From contig JAKAVC010000109.1 of assembly GCA_021817345.1 (NCBI GenBank), positions 1 through 55,774 of the forward strand: a DNA stretch of 55,774 nucleotides, given 5' to 3'. Positions 37,415 through 45,547 of the stretch are shown in pieces. The notes below the pieces were generated by a model, which saw only the letters and a program-made list of their open reading frames with translations, did not search any database and was not told the DNA's origin. How positions within the stretch are numbered: the stretch's first letter is position 1; each line of letters begins with the position of its first letter. The DNA comes from Deltaproteobacteria bacterium (lineage in GTDB: Bacteria; Desulfobacterota; Binatia; Binatales; Binataceae). The translations under genes and the position numbers were made by a program.

Positions 37415-40400
37415 ATGTTACGGTGGTATCGTCGCTCGCTCGCTGTCGCAGCGCCTGCCGGATGGATAATCGCACTGCTGCTGTTGGCGTGTTTCGGATC
37501 GGTTAGTGCGCGCGGCTCGCTGCGCGGCTCCGAGGCGCCTGCGTTTGCACTCCCGGTGCAGCAACAAGCAAGGGCGCGATGGCTGTTCGAGCGGCAAGGA
37601 TACGGATTTGGAGTTCCACCGCACGCCTATGCGCGCGCGATCCGGTGGCTCGCACGGCGCTATCGGAACTCGCACGGGCACAGCGCGAGCTCCGCGCTCG
37701 TGCTTTCCGGCCCGCAAGCCTCTTCATCGACATACGCGTGGACGTTCCTCGGACCGGAACCGATCTTTGACGAGGTCGCGGTGTTCGGGGATGTCGCGGT
37801 CGGAAGCGGCACGATTGCGAACGCTGGCGGCCGAGTGACGGCGATTGCGGCCGATCCGACGACCAGCGGAAGATTCTTCGTCGGGACCGCGACGGGCGGG
37901 GTGTGGATGACCACCGACGGCGGCGGGAGTTTTACGCCTATTTTCGACGCGGAACCGACCGAGGCTATCGGCGCGATTGCGCTGGACCCTACCACCAGTC
38001 CTCCCACGCTTTACGTGGGAACAGGCGAGGCCGACAATTCGGGCGACTCTTACTACGGCGAGGGGCTGTTTGTCTCGACCGATCTCGGCGGCTCGTGGAC
38101 GCAGATTGACAACGGTGGGTTGTTCGACCAGCAGTCGGTCAGCAGTATTGCGGTCGACACCACGCAGACGCCGCGTCATATCTTCGCCGCGCTCGGGATC
38201 GGGTCGAGCGCAAGCAGGGCCGACGCGTCGTTCGTCGAAAGCGATATCGTAAACGATGGCCTCTGGTTTTCCGCCGACGGCGGCAACACCTGGACGCAAC
38301 TGCCATTCACTTCCGCGAGTGCCTGCCCGGCGTACGGCGGATATTGCCCGGCCGAGGACGTGGTGCTCGATCCAGCGGCGCCCGCGAATGTCTACGTGTC
38401 GATTTACCAGTACGGGGTGTTTCACTCGACTGACGGCGGCGGCACCTGGAGCGAGATGGCGTTTCCGGGGGTGAGTTCGGGGGAGAGTATCGGGCGCGCA
38501 AGTCTGGCCGCGTACAACGGAACGGTCTACGCGGCGCTCGGCGCCGCCGACGGTTCGGGATATCTCGGCTTTTTCAAATCCACGGACGGCGGCAATACGT
38601 GGACCGCGATGCAGATGCCGAGCGCGACACTCGGGAGCGTTACTATCGACGGGACGGGCGCGTCGGATTTTTCGCAATCGGCGTTCGACCAGACGCTCGT
38701 GATCGATCCCTCGGATCCAACCGAATCGACCGTGGTGTTCGGCGGAGTTGGGATCTACCGTTCGACCAACTCCGGCTCGACGTGGACGTTTCTCGCGCAA
38801 AACGGCGGGACCCATTCGGGTCAGCACGCGATCGCTTTCGACCCGTACAACCCGGGAAACTTTTTGTTGGGCAACGACGGCGGACTTTACGGCTTCGCTC
38901 CTTCAACCGGCGTGTGGAGCGCGCTCAACTCGACGCTCGCCGTCGCGCAGGTTCAGAGTGTCGGGCCGAATCCGACCGCCAACACTGCGCTGCTGGCCGG
39001 GCTTCAGGACAACGGCACCGTGCTTTACAGCGGGAGCCCGGGCTGGGACGCGACCGATCAGCTCGACGGCGGCTTCGCGCTCTTCGACCAGGTGAATCCG
39101 TCGTTCGCCTACCATACCTACGAGACTTTCCCGGCTGGCCCGATCATAGCGCAATCCACCAACGGCGGAAGCACGTGGAGTTACGGCGCGCCCACTATCT
39201 TGATTCGCTCCGCGATGGCCGCGGCGAACGACAAAGGCGCGGGATTCTATCCGCCGCTGGCCAGCGATCCCCAGGTCGCGGAACGGGTCCTGTTTGGCGC
39301 GCATTCGGTTTACGTGTCGACCGACGGCATGTCGACCTGGAGCCAGCAGACGACGCAGGATTTGACGGGCGGATGCCAGACGGGCGCATGCGCGCTTCAG
39401 GACCTCGAGTTCGCGCCTTCCGATGACCAGGTTGCGTGGGCGCTCTCGATGCAGACGTTTTCGACCTCGCCGGCAACTCCGTTCAAGGTGTGGGTCACGC
39501 AACAGGCGAACCTGAGCGTCAGCTCGACATATCCCAATGGCGCGTTATGGACCGATGTCACCGGGAATCTGCCGTTCAGCGCGAGCAATACCCAGGCAAC
39601 CGGCATCGCGGTGAGTCCCTTCGATCCCGGCACGGCATATTTGAGCGTGTCGGGTTTCACTGCCGCGACCGGTATCGGCCACGTGTTTGTCACCACCGAC
39701 TACGGCGCATACTGGTCGCAGGCCGACGGAAATCCGACCGATGAAATACCGCCGCCGGCCGGCGCGCTGCCCGACGTTCCGGTTCTGAGAATCCTCGTGG
39801 ACCGAACCGACACGTCTGGGCAGACTATCTACGCCGCGACCGATATCGGCGTCTTCCGCAGCACCGACGGCGGGCAGACGTGGGTGCCTTTCAATCTCGG
39901 AACGATTCCGGCAGTTCCCGTCTTCGATATCGAGCAGAATCAAAACGGAGTGATTTTCGCGGGAACCCATGGACGCGGCGTGTTCCAGCTCGTTGTCTCG
40001 CCCACGCCTACCGCCGCAGCCGATCCGACGCTGACACCGACTCCAACGCCCACGCCCACGCCTGTTTCCACACCGGATCCAACCGCCACGCCCACGACTA
40101 CACCGACGCCCGCGCCCACGCCGACGCTTACCCCGTCCTCGACTCCGACGCCGATAGCGACCGTCACGGAGCAGGCGGGTTACACACACGCAAGGGGCTT
40201 CGGACGGGTTGTGTTCGGAAATTACGGTGCGACTTCACCCCCGAAGAGGGTTGCGCTGGTAAACCGAAGCGGCCAGGTCATGATCATCTCGGGCACAACC
40301 GTGAGCGGCGACTTTTCGGTTGTTCCCGCGCTGACGACTTGCGGCGCGACCCTCGGCCCGCACCAGCAATGCTTCTTCGGCGTTCAGTTCACTCCGAGCG

Positions 40401-40825
40401 CGATCGGGTTGCGCCAAGGGGTCATGAAGATCGTGGACAACGCGCCGAACAGCCCGCAAAACGTCCGGTTGTTCGGGACGGGCGTTCAGGGCGCGCTCAG
40501 GATTGCGCCGCTTCGCGTGAAATTCGGCAAAGTTGCGATAGGCGGTTCGCCGATTCGAAGAACAGTCGGAATAATCAACCCGAATCAGGTTCCGTTTACC
40601 ATACAGAATATCGTGTCGTATGACGGTGAGTTCACCACGGATGGTGGCTGCGTCGGAACAGTCAATCCCGGGCAGGAGTGTTCGTTCAATATTACGTTCA
40701 CGCCCGCGCAATTGGGGCAGGTAGTCGCCCACGTAGTGGTAAACGACAACGCAAGGGGTGCCCCACATCTGATAACGGTCTCCGGCGTCGTGGTGAATCC
40801 TCCGAAGACGAAAATCATCAGGTGA
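37415..40825 (+). CDS. Large secreted Asp-box beta-propeller protein with two C-terminal ASH-type domains
   Basis: This is a 1136-residue exported protein. A signal peptide lies within residues 1-32 (GWIIALLLLACFGSVSA). Residues 100-860 hold ten or so Asp-box repeats of the sialidase/VPS10 kind (STDLGGSWTQ, SADGGNTWTQ, STDGGGTWSE, STDGGQTWVP), so one or two large propellers. A Pro-Thr linker (about 863-910, encoded at 40001-40150) follows. The end holds two choice-of-anchor-D (ASH/HYDIN-like) immunoglobulin folds, starting FGRVVFGNYGATSPPKRVAL and LRVKFGKVAIGGSPIRRTVG. No sialidase catalytic set (Arg triad) is obvious. It probably binds a surface or polymer. AAAGGGG precedes the ATG. Confidence 0.85.
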   Translation: MLRWYRRSLAVAAPAGWIIALLLLACFGSVSARGSLRGSEAPAFALPVQQQARARWLFERQGYGFGVPPHAYARAIRWLARRYRNSHGHSASSALVLSGPQASSSTYAWTFLGPEPIFDEVAVFGDVAVGSGTIANAGGRVTAIAADPTTSGRFFVGTATGGVWMTTDGGGSFTPIFDAEPTEAIGAIALDPTTSPPTLYVGTGEADNSGDSYYGEGLFVSTDLGGSWTQIDNGGLFDQQSVSSIAVDTTQTPRHIFAALGIGSSASRADASFVESDIVNDGLWFSADGGNTWTQLPFTSASACPAYGGYCPAEDVVLDPAAPANVYVSIYQYGVFHSTDGGGTWSEMAFPGVSSGESIGRASLAAYNGTVYAALGAADGSGYLGFFKSTDGGNTWTAMQMPSATLGSVTIDGTGASDFSQSAFDQTLVIDPSDPTESTVVFGGVGIYRSTNSGSTWTFLAQNGGTHSGQHAIAFDPYNPGNFLLGNDGGLYGFAPSTGVWSALNSTLAVAQVQSVGPNPTANTALLAGLQDNGTVLYSGSPGWDATDQLDGGFALFDQVNPSFAYHTYETFPAGPIIAQSTNGGSTWSYGAPTILIRSAMAAANDKGAGFYPPLASDPQVAERVLFGAHSVYVSTDGMSTWSQQTTQDLTGGCQTGACALQDLEFAPSDDQVAWALSMQTFSTSPATPFKVWVTQQANLSVSSTYPNGALWTDVTGNLPFSASNTQATGIAVSPFDPGTAYLSVSGFTAATGIGHVFVTTDYGAYWSQADGNPTDEIPPPAGALPDVPVLRILVDRTDTSGQTIYAATDIGVFRSTDGGQTWVPFNLGTIPAVPVFDIEQNQNGVIFAGTHGRGVFQLVVSPTPTAAADPTLTPTPTPTPTPVSTPDPTATPTTTPTPAPTPTLTPSSTPTPIATVTEQAGYTHARGFGRVVFGNYGATSPPKRVALVNRSGQVMIISGTTVSGDFSVVPALTTCGATLGPHQQCFFGVQFTPSAIGLRQGVMKIVDNAPNSPQNVRLFGTGVQGALRIAPLRVKFGKVAIGGSPIRRTVGIINPNQVPFTIQNIVSYDGEFTTDGGCVGTVNPGQECSFNITFTPAQLGQVVAHVVVNDNARGAPHLITVSGVVVNPPKTKIIR

Positions 40826-41454
40826 CAAATTCTGGCGACGCCGGGGCGGGTCGGGCCATAGAAAAAGGGCGCCCGAACGGCCGCCCTTCCTCGAAACGCT
40901 TGCGTTCGCTTCAGGGTCCAAGCTCTTGCCCGGCGTGGTTTTCAAGTACTTCGCCGCGATGGGAACTCGCGTTTTGACGCGCCTGAAATCCGCTGCCGCG
41001 CCACCTCCGCCGCCTTTCTCGACGCTATCGAGTGACGAATGCCGTTTGCGGCGCGCGCCCTTCAGGTAGATGGCAATAGCGAGTTTCAGGCCGAAGCGTA
41101 GAGCCAAAAGGCGCGGGCTCAAACTTTTCGTCCTGCCGTCGCGCTCATGGCCAGCCTGCAACTCCGCCTATGTCTTTGCATCATGGTCAAAAGGTGCCTG
41201 CCATTAGTGCCCACGCGACGTCCCCCGACCCAGCAGCAGTGCGCGGCTTCGATATGTATCCGCTGGAGCCATCAGTGGCAGCTTTTGCGCGCCGCGCGCC
41301 CGCATCCTCCATCGCGCACAGGCGCTTTTCGCGGCTTAGCGATGGAATAGGGATTGCTTTATCGAATCGTGGTTACGCGCGCGGCGCTGGGCGCGAAAGG
41401 CGAGAGGCTCGGCGGTTCGGAATGAAGGGTTCGCGTGACCAGGGAGACGGTACG
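40826..41454. other. Intergenic region after the secreted protein
   Basis: No gene is supported in these 629 bases; open frames on both strands have low-complexity, Arg- and Ser-rich content. The one clear element is the hairpin at 40865-40888. Confidence 0.4.
40865..40888. terminator. Hairpin between the secreted protein and the CBS gene
   Basis: AAGGGCG (40865-40871) pairs with CGCCCTT (40882-40888), with further CC/GG pairing inside. A run of five A residues precedes it, so on the minus strand it reads as a stem with a T run. On the plus strand it lies 40 bases after the secreted protein stop, where it would work at most as a weak terminator. Confidence 0.4.
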
Positions 41455-42060
41455 ATGAGAGTCGGTCAGAAAATGACGCGCAATCCCGTCACCGTGGGAC
41501 CAAACGACACGCTCGACAAAGCCGCCGCCAAGATGAATGCCGGACACTTCCGCAGGCTCCCCGTCGTGGACAAATCCGACGTGGTCGGAATCCTTACGGA
41601 CCGCGACCTGCGCCAGCATCTGGGTTATCTCGACCGCACCAAGGTCGAGGCCGCGATGAGCCGGCCGGTCATCACCGTGACCCCGACAACTACGCTCGAG
41701 CACGCGACCCATCTGATGCTCCAGCACAAGATCGGCGGGCTTCCGGTGGTCGATGACGACGGTGTCCTGGTCGGAATTATCACCGCCAGCGACATGCTCG
41801 GCGCTTTTCTGGACTTTGTGGGGGCGGCCGGAGACGACAGTTCGCGTATCGACGTGTCGCTCGAAGGCGACGCGGAGCGGATCGCGACGGCGGCGGAAAT
41901 CGCCGCGCAGCAAAGCGGCGAGGTGCTGGGACTCGGAGCCTACAGGGTCGAGGGCGAGGAGACGCCGGTGTTTTACGTGCGGGTGCGCACCGACGATATC
42001 AGCGGAGTGGTGCGGGCGCTCGAAGAGAACGGCTTCAACGTGCTCGCGGTCCATCCGTAA
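41455..42060 (+). CDS. CBS-domain pair protein with C-terminal ACT-like region
   Basis: This 201-residue protein begins MRVGQKMTRNPVTVGPNDT after CAGGGAGACGG. CBS motif 1 (about residues 1-58) contains RRLPVVDKSDVVGILTDRDL. CBS motif 2 (about 68-120) contains IGGLPVVDDDGVLVGIITAS. The last 75 residues (SRIDVSLEGDAERIATAAEI, YFVRVRTDD-like FYVRVRTDDISGVVRALEEN) look like an ACT domain, as in AcuB proteins. Such proteins sense adenine nucleotides or related ligands and regulate other proteins. It is convergent with the hibernation factor gene at 42127, and a second CBS protein gene lies beyond that. Confidence 0.9.
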   Translation: MRVGQKMTRNPVTVGPNDTLDKAAAKMNAGHFRRLPVVDKSDVVGILTDRDLRQHLGYLDRTKVEAAMSRPVITVTPTTTLEHATHLMLQHKIGGLPVVDDDGVLVGIITASDMLGAFLDFVGAAGDDSSRIDVSLEGDAERIATAAEIAAQQSGEVLGLGAYRVEGEETPVFYVRVRTDDISGVVRALEENGFNVLAVHP

Positions 42061-42126
42061 GCCGAGCCGCAACCCGCCCTCGCGGCTTTCGCACTGGCGC
42101 GCGTCGATCAGCACGCCCCCGTGCGG

Positions 42127-42666
42127 TTATTTGCGCTTGCCGCCTACGATTGCGACGGTGCTCGCCTGCGGGCCTTTTTCACCTGCTTCCTCGACGAAGC
42201 GCACCTCGGTTCCCGCGGTGAGATCCTCGAAATGGCCGTCGAGCACGCTGTTGCGATGGAAATAGATCTCGCGCCCGTCGGGAGTTTCAAGGAATCCGTA
42301 ACCATCGTTGAGCTTTGCCACGCGCGCGGTTGCGAACCCCTGGTGAGCTTTGACCGCCCCGCGCATCTCGCGCACATGATCCTCAAGGCGGCGGCGAATA
42401 GCGTCGAACGCGTCGCGGATGGCGATGGCAAGATCCTCGGCGTCCTGCCTGGTCGCAGTCAGTTCGGCCCGTGGCAGCTTGAGGTCGATACGGACGCTGA
42501 ATGGGCCGCCCTTGCGATGGTGGCCGACGGGGGCTTCGATGATTACGTGGCATCCGGTGATTCGGTCGAAGTAGCTTTCGAGCTTCTCGGCGCGCTCTCG
42601 AATATCGGCCTCGATTGCGGGCGTCAGCGCGAAATCGCGCGAGGTTATCTGCAAGGGCCGCTGCAT
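42127..42666 (-). CDS. Ribosome hibernation factor (HPF/RaiA) fused to a cold-shock domain
   Basis: This 179-residue protein has a ribosome-associated HPF/RaiA domain at residues 1-105 (QITSRDFALTPAIEADIRER, KLESYFDRITGCHVIIEAPV, RQDAEDLAIAIRDAFDAIRR). A cold-shock (CspA-like) OB fold follows from about 112 to the end (VAKLNDGYGFLETPDGREIY, FHRNSVLDGHFEDLTAGTEV). The RNA-binding aromatic motifs are partly kept (GYGFLET for RNP1, IYFHRNS for RNP2). It should bind the 30S decoding region or mRNA in slow growth or stress. AGGAG stands eight bases before the ATG. A palindromic repeat lies just upstream, followed by a CBS protein gene on the same strand. Confidence 0.9.
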   Translation of the reverse strand: MQRPLQITSRDFALTPAIEADIRERAEKLESYFDRITGCHVIIEAPVGHHRKGGPFSVRIDLKLPRAELTATRQDAEDLAIAIRDAFDAIRRRLEDHVREMRGAVKAHQGFATARVAKLNDGYGFLETPDGREIYFHRNSVLDGHFEDLTAGTEVRFVEEAGEKGPQASTVAIVGGKRK

Positions 42667-42703
42667 AGGTACGCTCCTGTCGTGAGTCCGGGTTTGGGGT
42701 CGG

Positions 42704-42767
42704 CAGGCTGTTGAGACCATGCTTCCATTCGGATTGTCCTTTGCGCTTTTCTCAACAGCCCGTTAGG
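42704..42767. repeat. Palindromic intergenic repeat, copy 3
   Basis: GGCTGTTGAG (42706-42715) pairs perfectly with CTCAACAGCC (42751-42760). The inner segment CCATGCTTCCATTCGGATTG differs from copy 2 (27182-27345) at only a few positions, and both end with GTTAGG. The end overlaps the stop region of the CBS gene at 42763, so the repeat separates the two minus-strand genes. Confidence 0.75.
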
Positions 42768-43248
42768 CGGCGCGCGTGGTCTTCGCGGAGCCGTTATGAG
42801 TACAGATCGCGCCCAGCGTCTGGGCGATTTCGCTGTCCTTTATCGCGCGCTTCTTGAGCTTGGCCTCGCGCTCGCGCTCGCCTTCGCGCGCGACGTCGTT
42901 GAGCGAGATAATTCCGACAAGCCGCTGCTCCTCGTCGATCACCGGCAGCCTGCGCACGCGATAGGTCTTCATCTTATTGAGCGCCGCAGTAACAGTCTCG
43001 CCGGGTTCGCATGTGTGGACCTCGCGCGCCATCGCGCTCGCGACGGAAGTTCCCGACAGCGTGACTCCCTGGGTGTACGCAGCCATGCAGATGTCGCGAT
43101 CGGTCAAAATCCCGACCACCCGGCTTTGGTCATCGACGACCGGAACGCATCCGCAGTCATTTTCCCACATTATCTGCGCGGCGCGGTTCAGCGAATCGTG
43201 AACGCCGCAGTGCTTGACGTCCGAGGTCATAAGGTCGCGTACTTTCAT
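42763..43248 (-). CDS. Tandem CBS-domain protein
   Basis: This is a 161-residue protein of two CBS motifs and a charged tail. Motif 1 (about 1-60) ends in DCGCVPVVDDQSRVVGILTD, and motif 2 (about 68-122) in RVRRLPVIDEEQRLVGIISL. The remaining 40 residues are basic and acidic (REGEREREAKLKKRAIKDSE). GAAGGGATG precedes or overlaps the start. Short CBS proteins of this form are common and bind adenine nucleotides; some regulate partner enzymes. It is upstream of the HPF-cold-shock gene on the same strand, but the palindromic repeat sits between them, so the two may be expressed separately. Confidence 0.9.
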   Translation of the reverse strand: MKVRDLMTSDVKHCGVHDSLNRAAQIMWENDCGCVPVVDDQSRVVGILTDRDICMAAYTQGVTLSGTSVASAMAREVHTCEPGETVTAALNKMKTYRVRRLPVIDEEQRLVGIISLNDVAREGEREREAKLKKRAIKDSEIAQTLGAICTHNGSAKTTRAA

Positions 43249-43738
43249 CCCTTCCTCTCCTCAAAATGGCCCACAAAACTCCTGCGCGGACACAAGGCCC
43301 CCGTCTTCTATGCCAAATCTCGTGCAAAGGACTTGCCATACGGGGTCTGGTGGAAATCTTGCTGTCAAAACCGGTCTTCGCGCGAGGGAACGATATCCGG
43401 ACGGCACAACGACAACCGCTTGAGATGACGCCGACTGAAACAGTTTCGGGCCGCGATGCCCGATCGTTCGGCATACCCCGCCTTGCTCTTCAGCATCGGC
43501 GAAGCCACCCGAGAAGGATAGCATCGGACACGACGATTCCGAAGCCGGAACCTGTGCAGGAGGCGGATCGGCGCGCTCTGCGGGCGATTTTAGCGCTCCT
43601 AGCGGTGCCTGGGCGGATGCGACAAGCGCGGCTGCGGTGGTAGGCTTGGAGTGAACGAGCGCACGCGGGCGCGGACCGAATCCGCACGGCGGACGGAGGA
43701 TGCGGTTCGGCGGTAAATGAATCTCTGGTGAAGGGGAA
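43249..43738. other. Divergent intergenic region upstream of nrdJ
   Basis: These 490 bases separate the CBS gene and nrdJ. I looked for a cobalamin riboswitch (the conserved B12 box GCCACTG) and NrdR boxes upstream of the B12-dependent reductase and did not see either. No gene is supported. A short TGG-N11-GC sequence at 43348-43362 only partly resembles a -24/-12 promoter. Confidence 0.4.
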
Positions 43739-45490
43739 ATGGAAACGCCATCTCAGCAGGGGCTATCGCTTTCCGAGAACGCACTGATTGTGCTGCGCGA
43801 GCGCTATTTGAGGCGCGGTGAAAACGGTCAGCTCGAGGAGCCGGCCGCGATGCTGCGTCGGGTGGCGAAAGCGGTTGCCGAGCCCTCGCGCGCCTACGGC
43901 GAATCGCCCGACTTCTGGGCCGAGCGTTTCCTCGACAGGATGGAGCGGCTCGAATTCCTGCCTAATTCTCCCACTCTGATGAATGCGGGCCAGCCGGGCG
44001 GACAGCTTGCCGCCTGCTTCGTGCTGCCGATCGACGACGACCTCGATTCGATCTTTGCAACGCTCGCCCTCGTTGCCCGAATCCATCAGACTGGTGGCGG
44101 CACCGGTTTTTCCTTCAGCGCGCTTCGTCCGCGCGGCGACCGCGTCCGTTCGACCGGCGGGGTAAGCTCGGGACCGCTCTCATTCATGGACGTTTTCGAT
44201 TACACGACGAGCGTTATCCGGGCGGGTGGCAGGAGGCGCGGCGCGAACATGGCCGTGCTGCGCGTGGACCATCCGGATATAAAGGAATTTATCGAAGCCA
44301 AGCGCATCCCGACCCGGCTCCAGAATTTTAACCTTTCGGTGGGCATGACCGACGAGTTCTTCGCCGCCTTCGACTCGGGCAGACCGTTCGCCCTTCGTAA
44401 CCCGCGAACCGGGCACGCGGTCGCAAGCGTCGACCCGGTAAAACTCTTCGACATGATCGTCGAGTCGGCGTGGGCGACCGGAGATCCCGGGCTCGTCTTC
44501 CTCGACGAGATAAACCGCCATAATCCGACGCCGCACCTTGGCTCGATCGAGGCGACCAATCCGTGCGGCGAACAGCCGCTTCTGCCCTACGAATCATGCA
44601 CGCTCGGCTCGCTTAATCTCGCGCGTTTCGCATCGGGCAACGACGTCGATTGGGCGCGCCTTAAGGCGGCGGTTCGCGACGCGGTGGCGTTCCTCGACAA
44701 TGTGGTTGACGCCAATTCTTATCCCGCCGCCAGGGTTGCCGAGGCGACTCGCCTGACGCGCAAGATCGGCCTCGGCGTGATGGGCCTCGCCGACCTGTTC
44801 GCCGCGATCGGTGTTGCATACGACTCCGAGCAGGCGCTCGCGCTCGGCGGCAGGATCGCGGAATTCCTGACCTCGGCCGCGCGCGAGGCGTCGCGCGAGC
44901 TTGGGCTGAGGCGCGGCTCGTTTCCGGCTTTTGAGAAAAGCGTGTGGCACGCGGCCGGCTATGCCGCGATGCGCAACGCGACCGTGACCAGCGTTGCGCC
45001 TACCGGGACGATCAGCATGATCGCGGGCGTGGCGGGCGGAATTGAGCCGTTTTTTGCGCTTGCCACGATCAGGAACGTGCTCGACGGCAAGCGCCTGGTC
45101 GAGGTCAACGCGGCGGTGGAGCGCGAGCTTGGCGCGCTCGGAGCGGCGGGCGAGGCGGCGATGCGCGCGCTTTACGAGCGCGGATCGATCCGCGGGGTCG
45201 CGGGCGTTCCCGAGGCGCTTGCGCGCCGGTTTGCGGTCGCGCTGGAGATTGCGCCCTCGATGCATGTGCGGATGCAAGCGGCGTTTCAGCGCCATATCGA
45301 CGCCGCCGTCTCCAAGACCGTCAATCTCCCGCACGACGCTTCACCCGACGCCGTGCGCGAGGTCTATCTGCTCGCGCGAAGCCTGAAACTCAAGGGCGTG
45401 ACGGTTTATCGCTATGGCTCGCGCACCGGGCAGGTGCTTTCGCTGGTCGAGGAGCAGGCGCGTCCGGATTGCCGCGAATGCGCCGTATAA
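43739..45490 (+). CDS. nrdJ: Adenosylcobalamin-dependent (class II) ribonucleoside-diphosphate reductase
   Basis: This 583-residue reductase makes deoxyribonucleotides without oxygen, with adenosylcobalamin as radical source. It begins with an N-terminal helical region, then PNSPTLMNAGQPGGQLAACF with the first active-site Cys. The finger loop region reads NPCGEQPLLPYESCTLGSLN with the Cys and Glu of the active site. Other marks are GGTGFSFSALRPRGD, VMGLADLFAAIGVAYDSEQA and SVAPTGTISMIAGVAGGIEP. The C-terminus CRECAV supplies the redox CxxC. A GAAGGGGAA site precedes the ATG. This length is the short NrdJ type. It is transcribed toward the FBP aldolase/phosphatase gene, and a terminator lies between. 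Confidence 0.94.
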   Translation: METPSQQGLSLSENALIVLRERYLRRGENGQLEEPAAMLRRVAKAVAEPSRAYGESPDFWAERFLDRMERLEFLPNSPTLMNAGQPGGQLAACFVLPIDDDLDSIFATLALVARIHQTGGGTGFSFSALRPRGDRVRSTGGVSSGPLSFMDVFDYTTSVIRAGGRRRGANMAVLRVDHPDIKEFIEAKRIPTRLQNFNLSVGMTDEFFAAFDSGRPFALRNPRTGHAVASVDPVKLFDMIVESAWATGDPGLVFLDEINRHNPTPHLGSIEATNPCGEQPLLPYESCTLGSLNLARFASGNDVDWARLKAAVRDAVAFLDNVVDANSYPAARVAEATRLTRKIGLGVMGLADLFAAIGVAYDSEQALALGGRIAEFLTSAAREASRELGLRRGSFPAFEKSVWHAAGYAAMRNATVTSVAPTGTISMIAGVAGGIEPFFALATIRNVLDGKRLVEVNAAVERELGALGAAGEAAMRALYERGSIRGVAGVPEALARRFAVALEIAPSMHVRMQAAFQRHIDAAVSKTVNLPHDASPDAVREVYLLARSLKLKGVTVYRYGSRTGQVLSLVEEQARPDCRECAV

Positions 45491-45525
45491 AAAGGCGGCG
45501 CGACACCGCAAGGGCGCCGCGCCGC
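45489..45525 (-). terminator. Terminator between nrdJ and the FBP aldolase/phosphatase gene
   Basis: GCGGCGCG (45495-45502) pairs with CGCGCCGC (45518-45525). On the minus strand the stem is followed by five T residues (complement of 45489-45493), so it terminates the minus-strand FBP gene. It overlaps the nrdJ stop region. Confidence 0.65.
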
Positions 45526-45547
45526 GAATCAGCCGCCGATCGCTTTG

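Noticed and set aside
40235-41161. Possible minus-strand gene ending near the hairpin at 40865
   Set aside because: The frame passes through the hairpin into the secreted protein gene and has low-complexity Arg/Lys/Ser content with no motif.
43348-43362. TGG-N11-GC element as a sigma-54 promoter for nrdJ
   Set aside because: It lacks the CAC part of the -24 half and lies nearly 380 bases before the gene.
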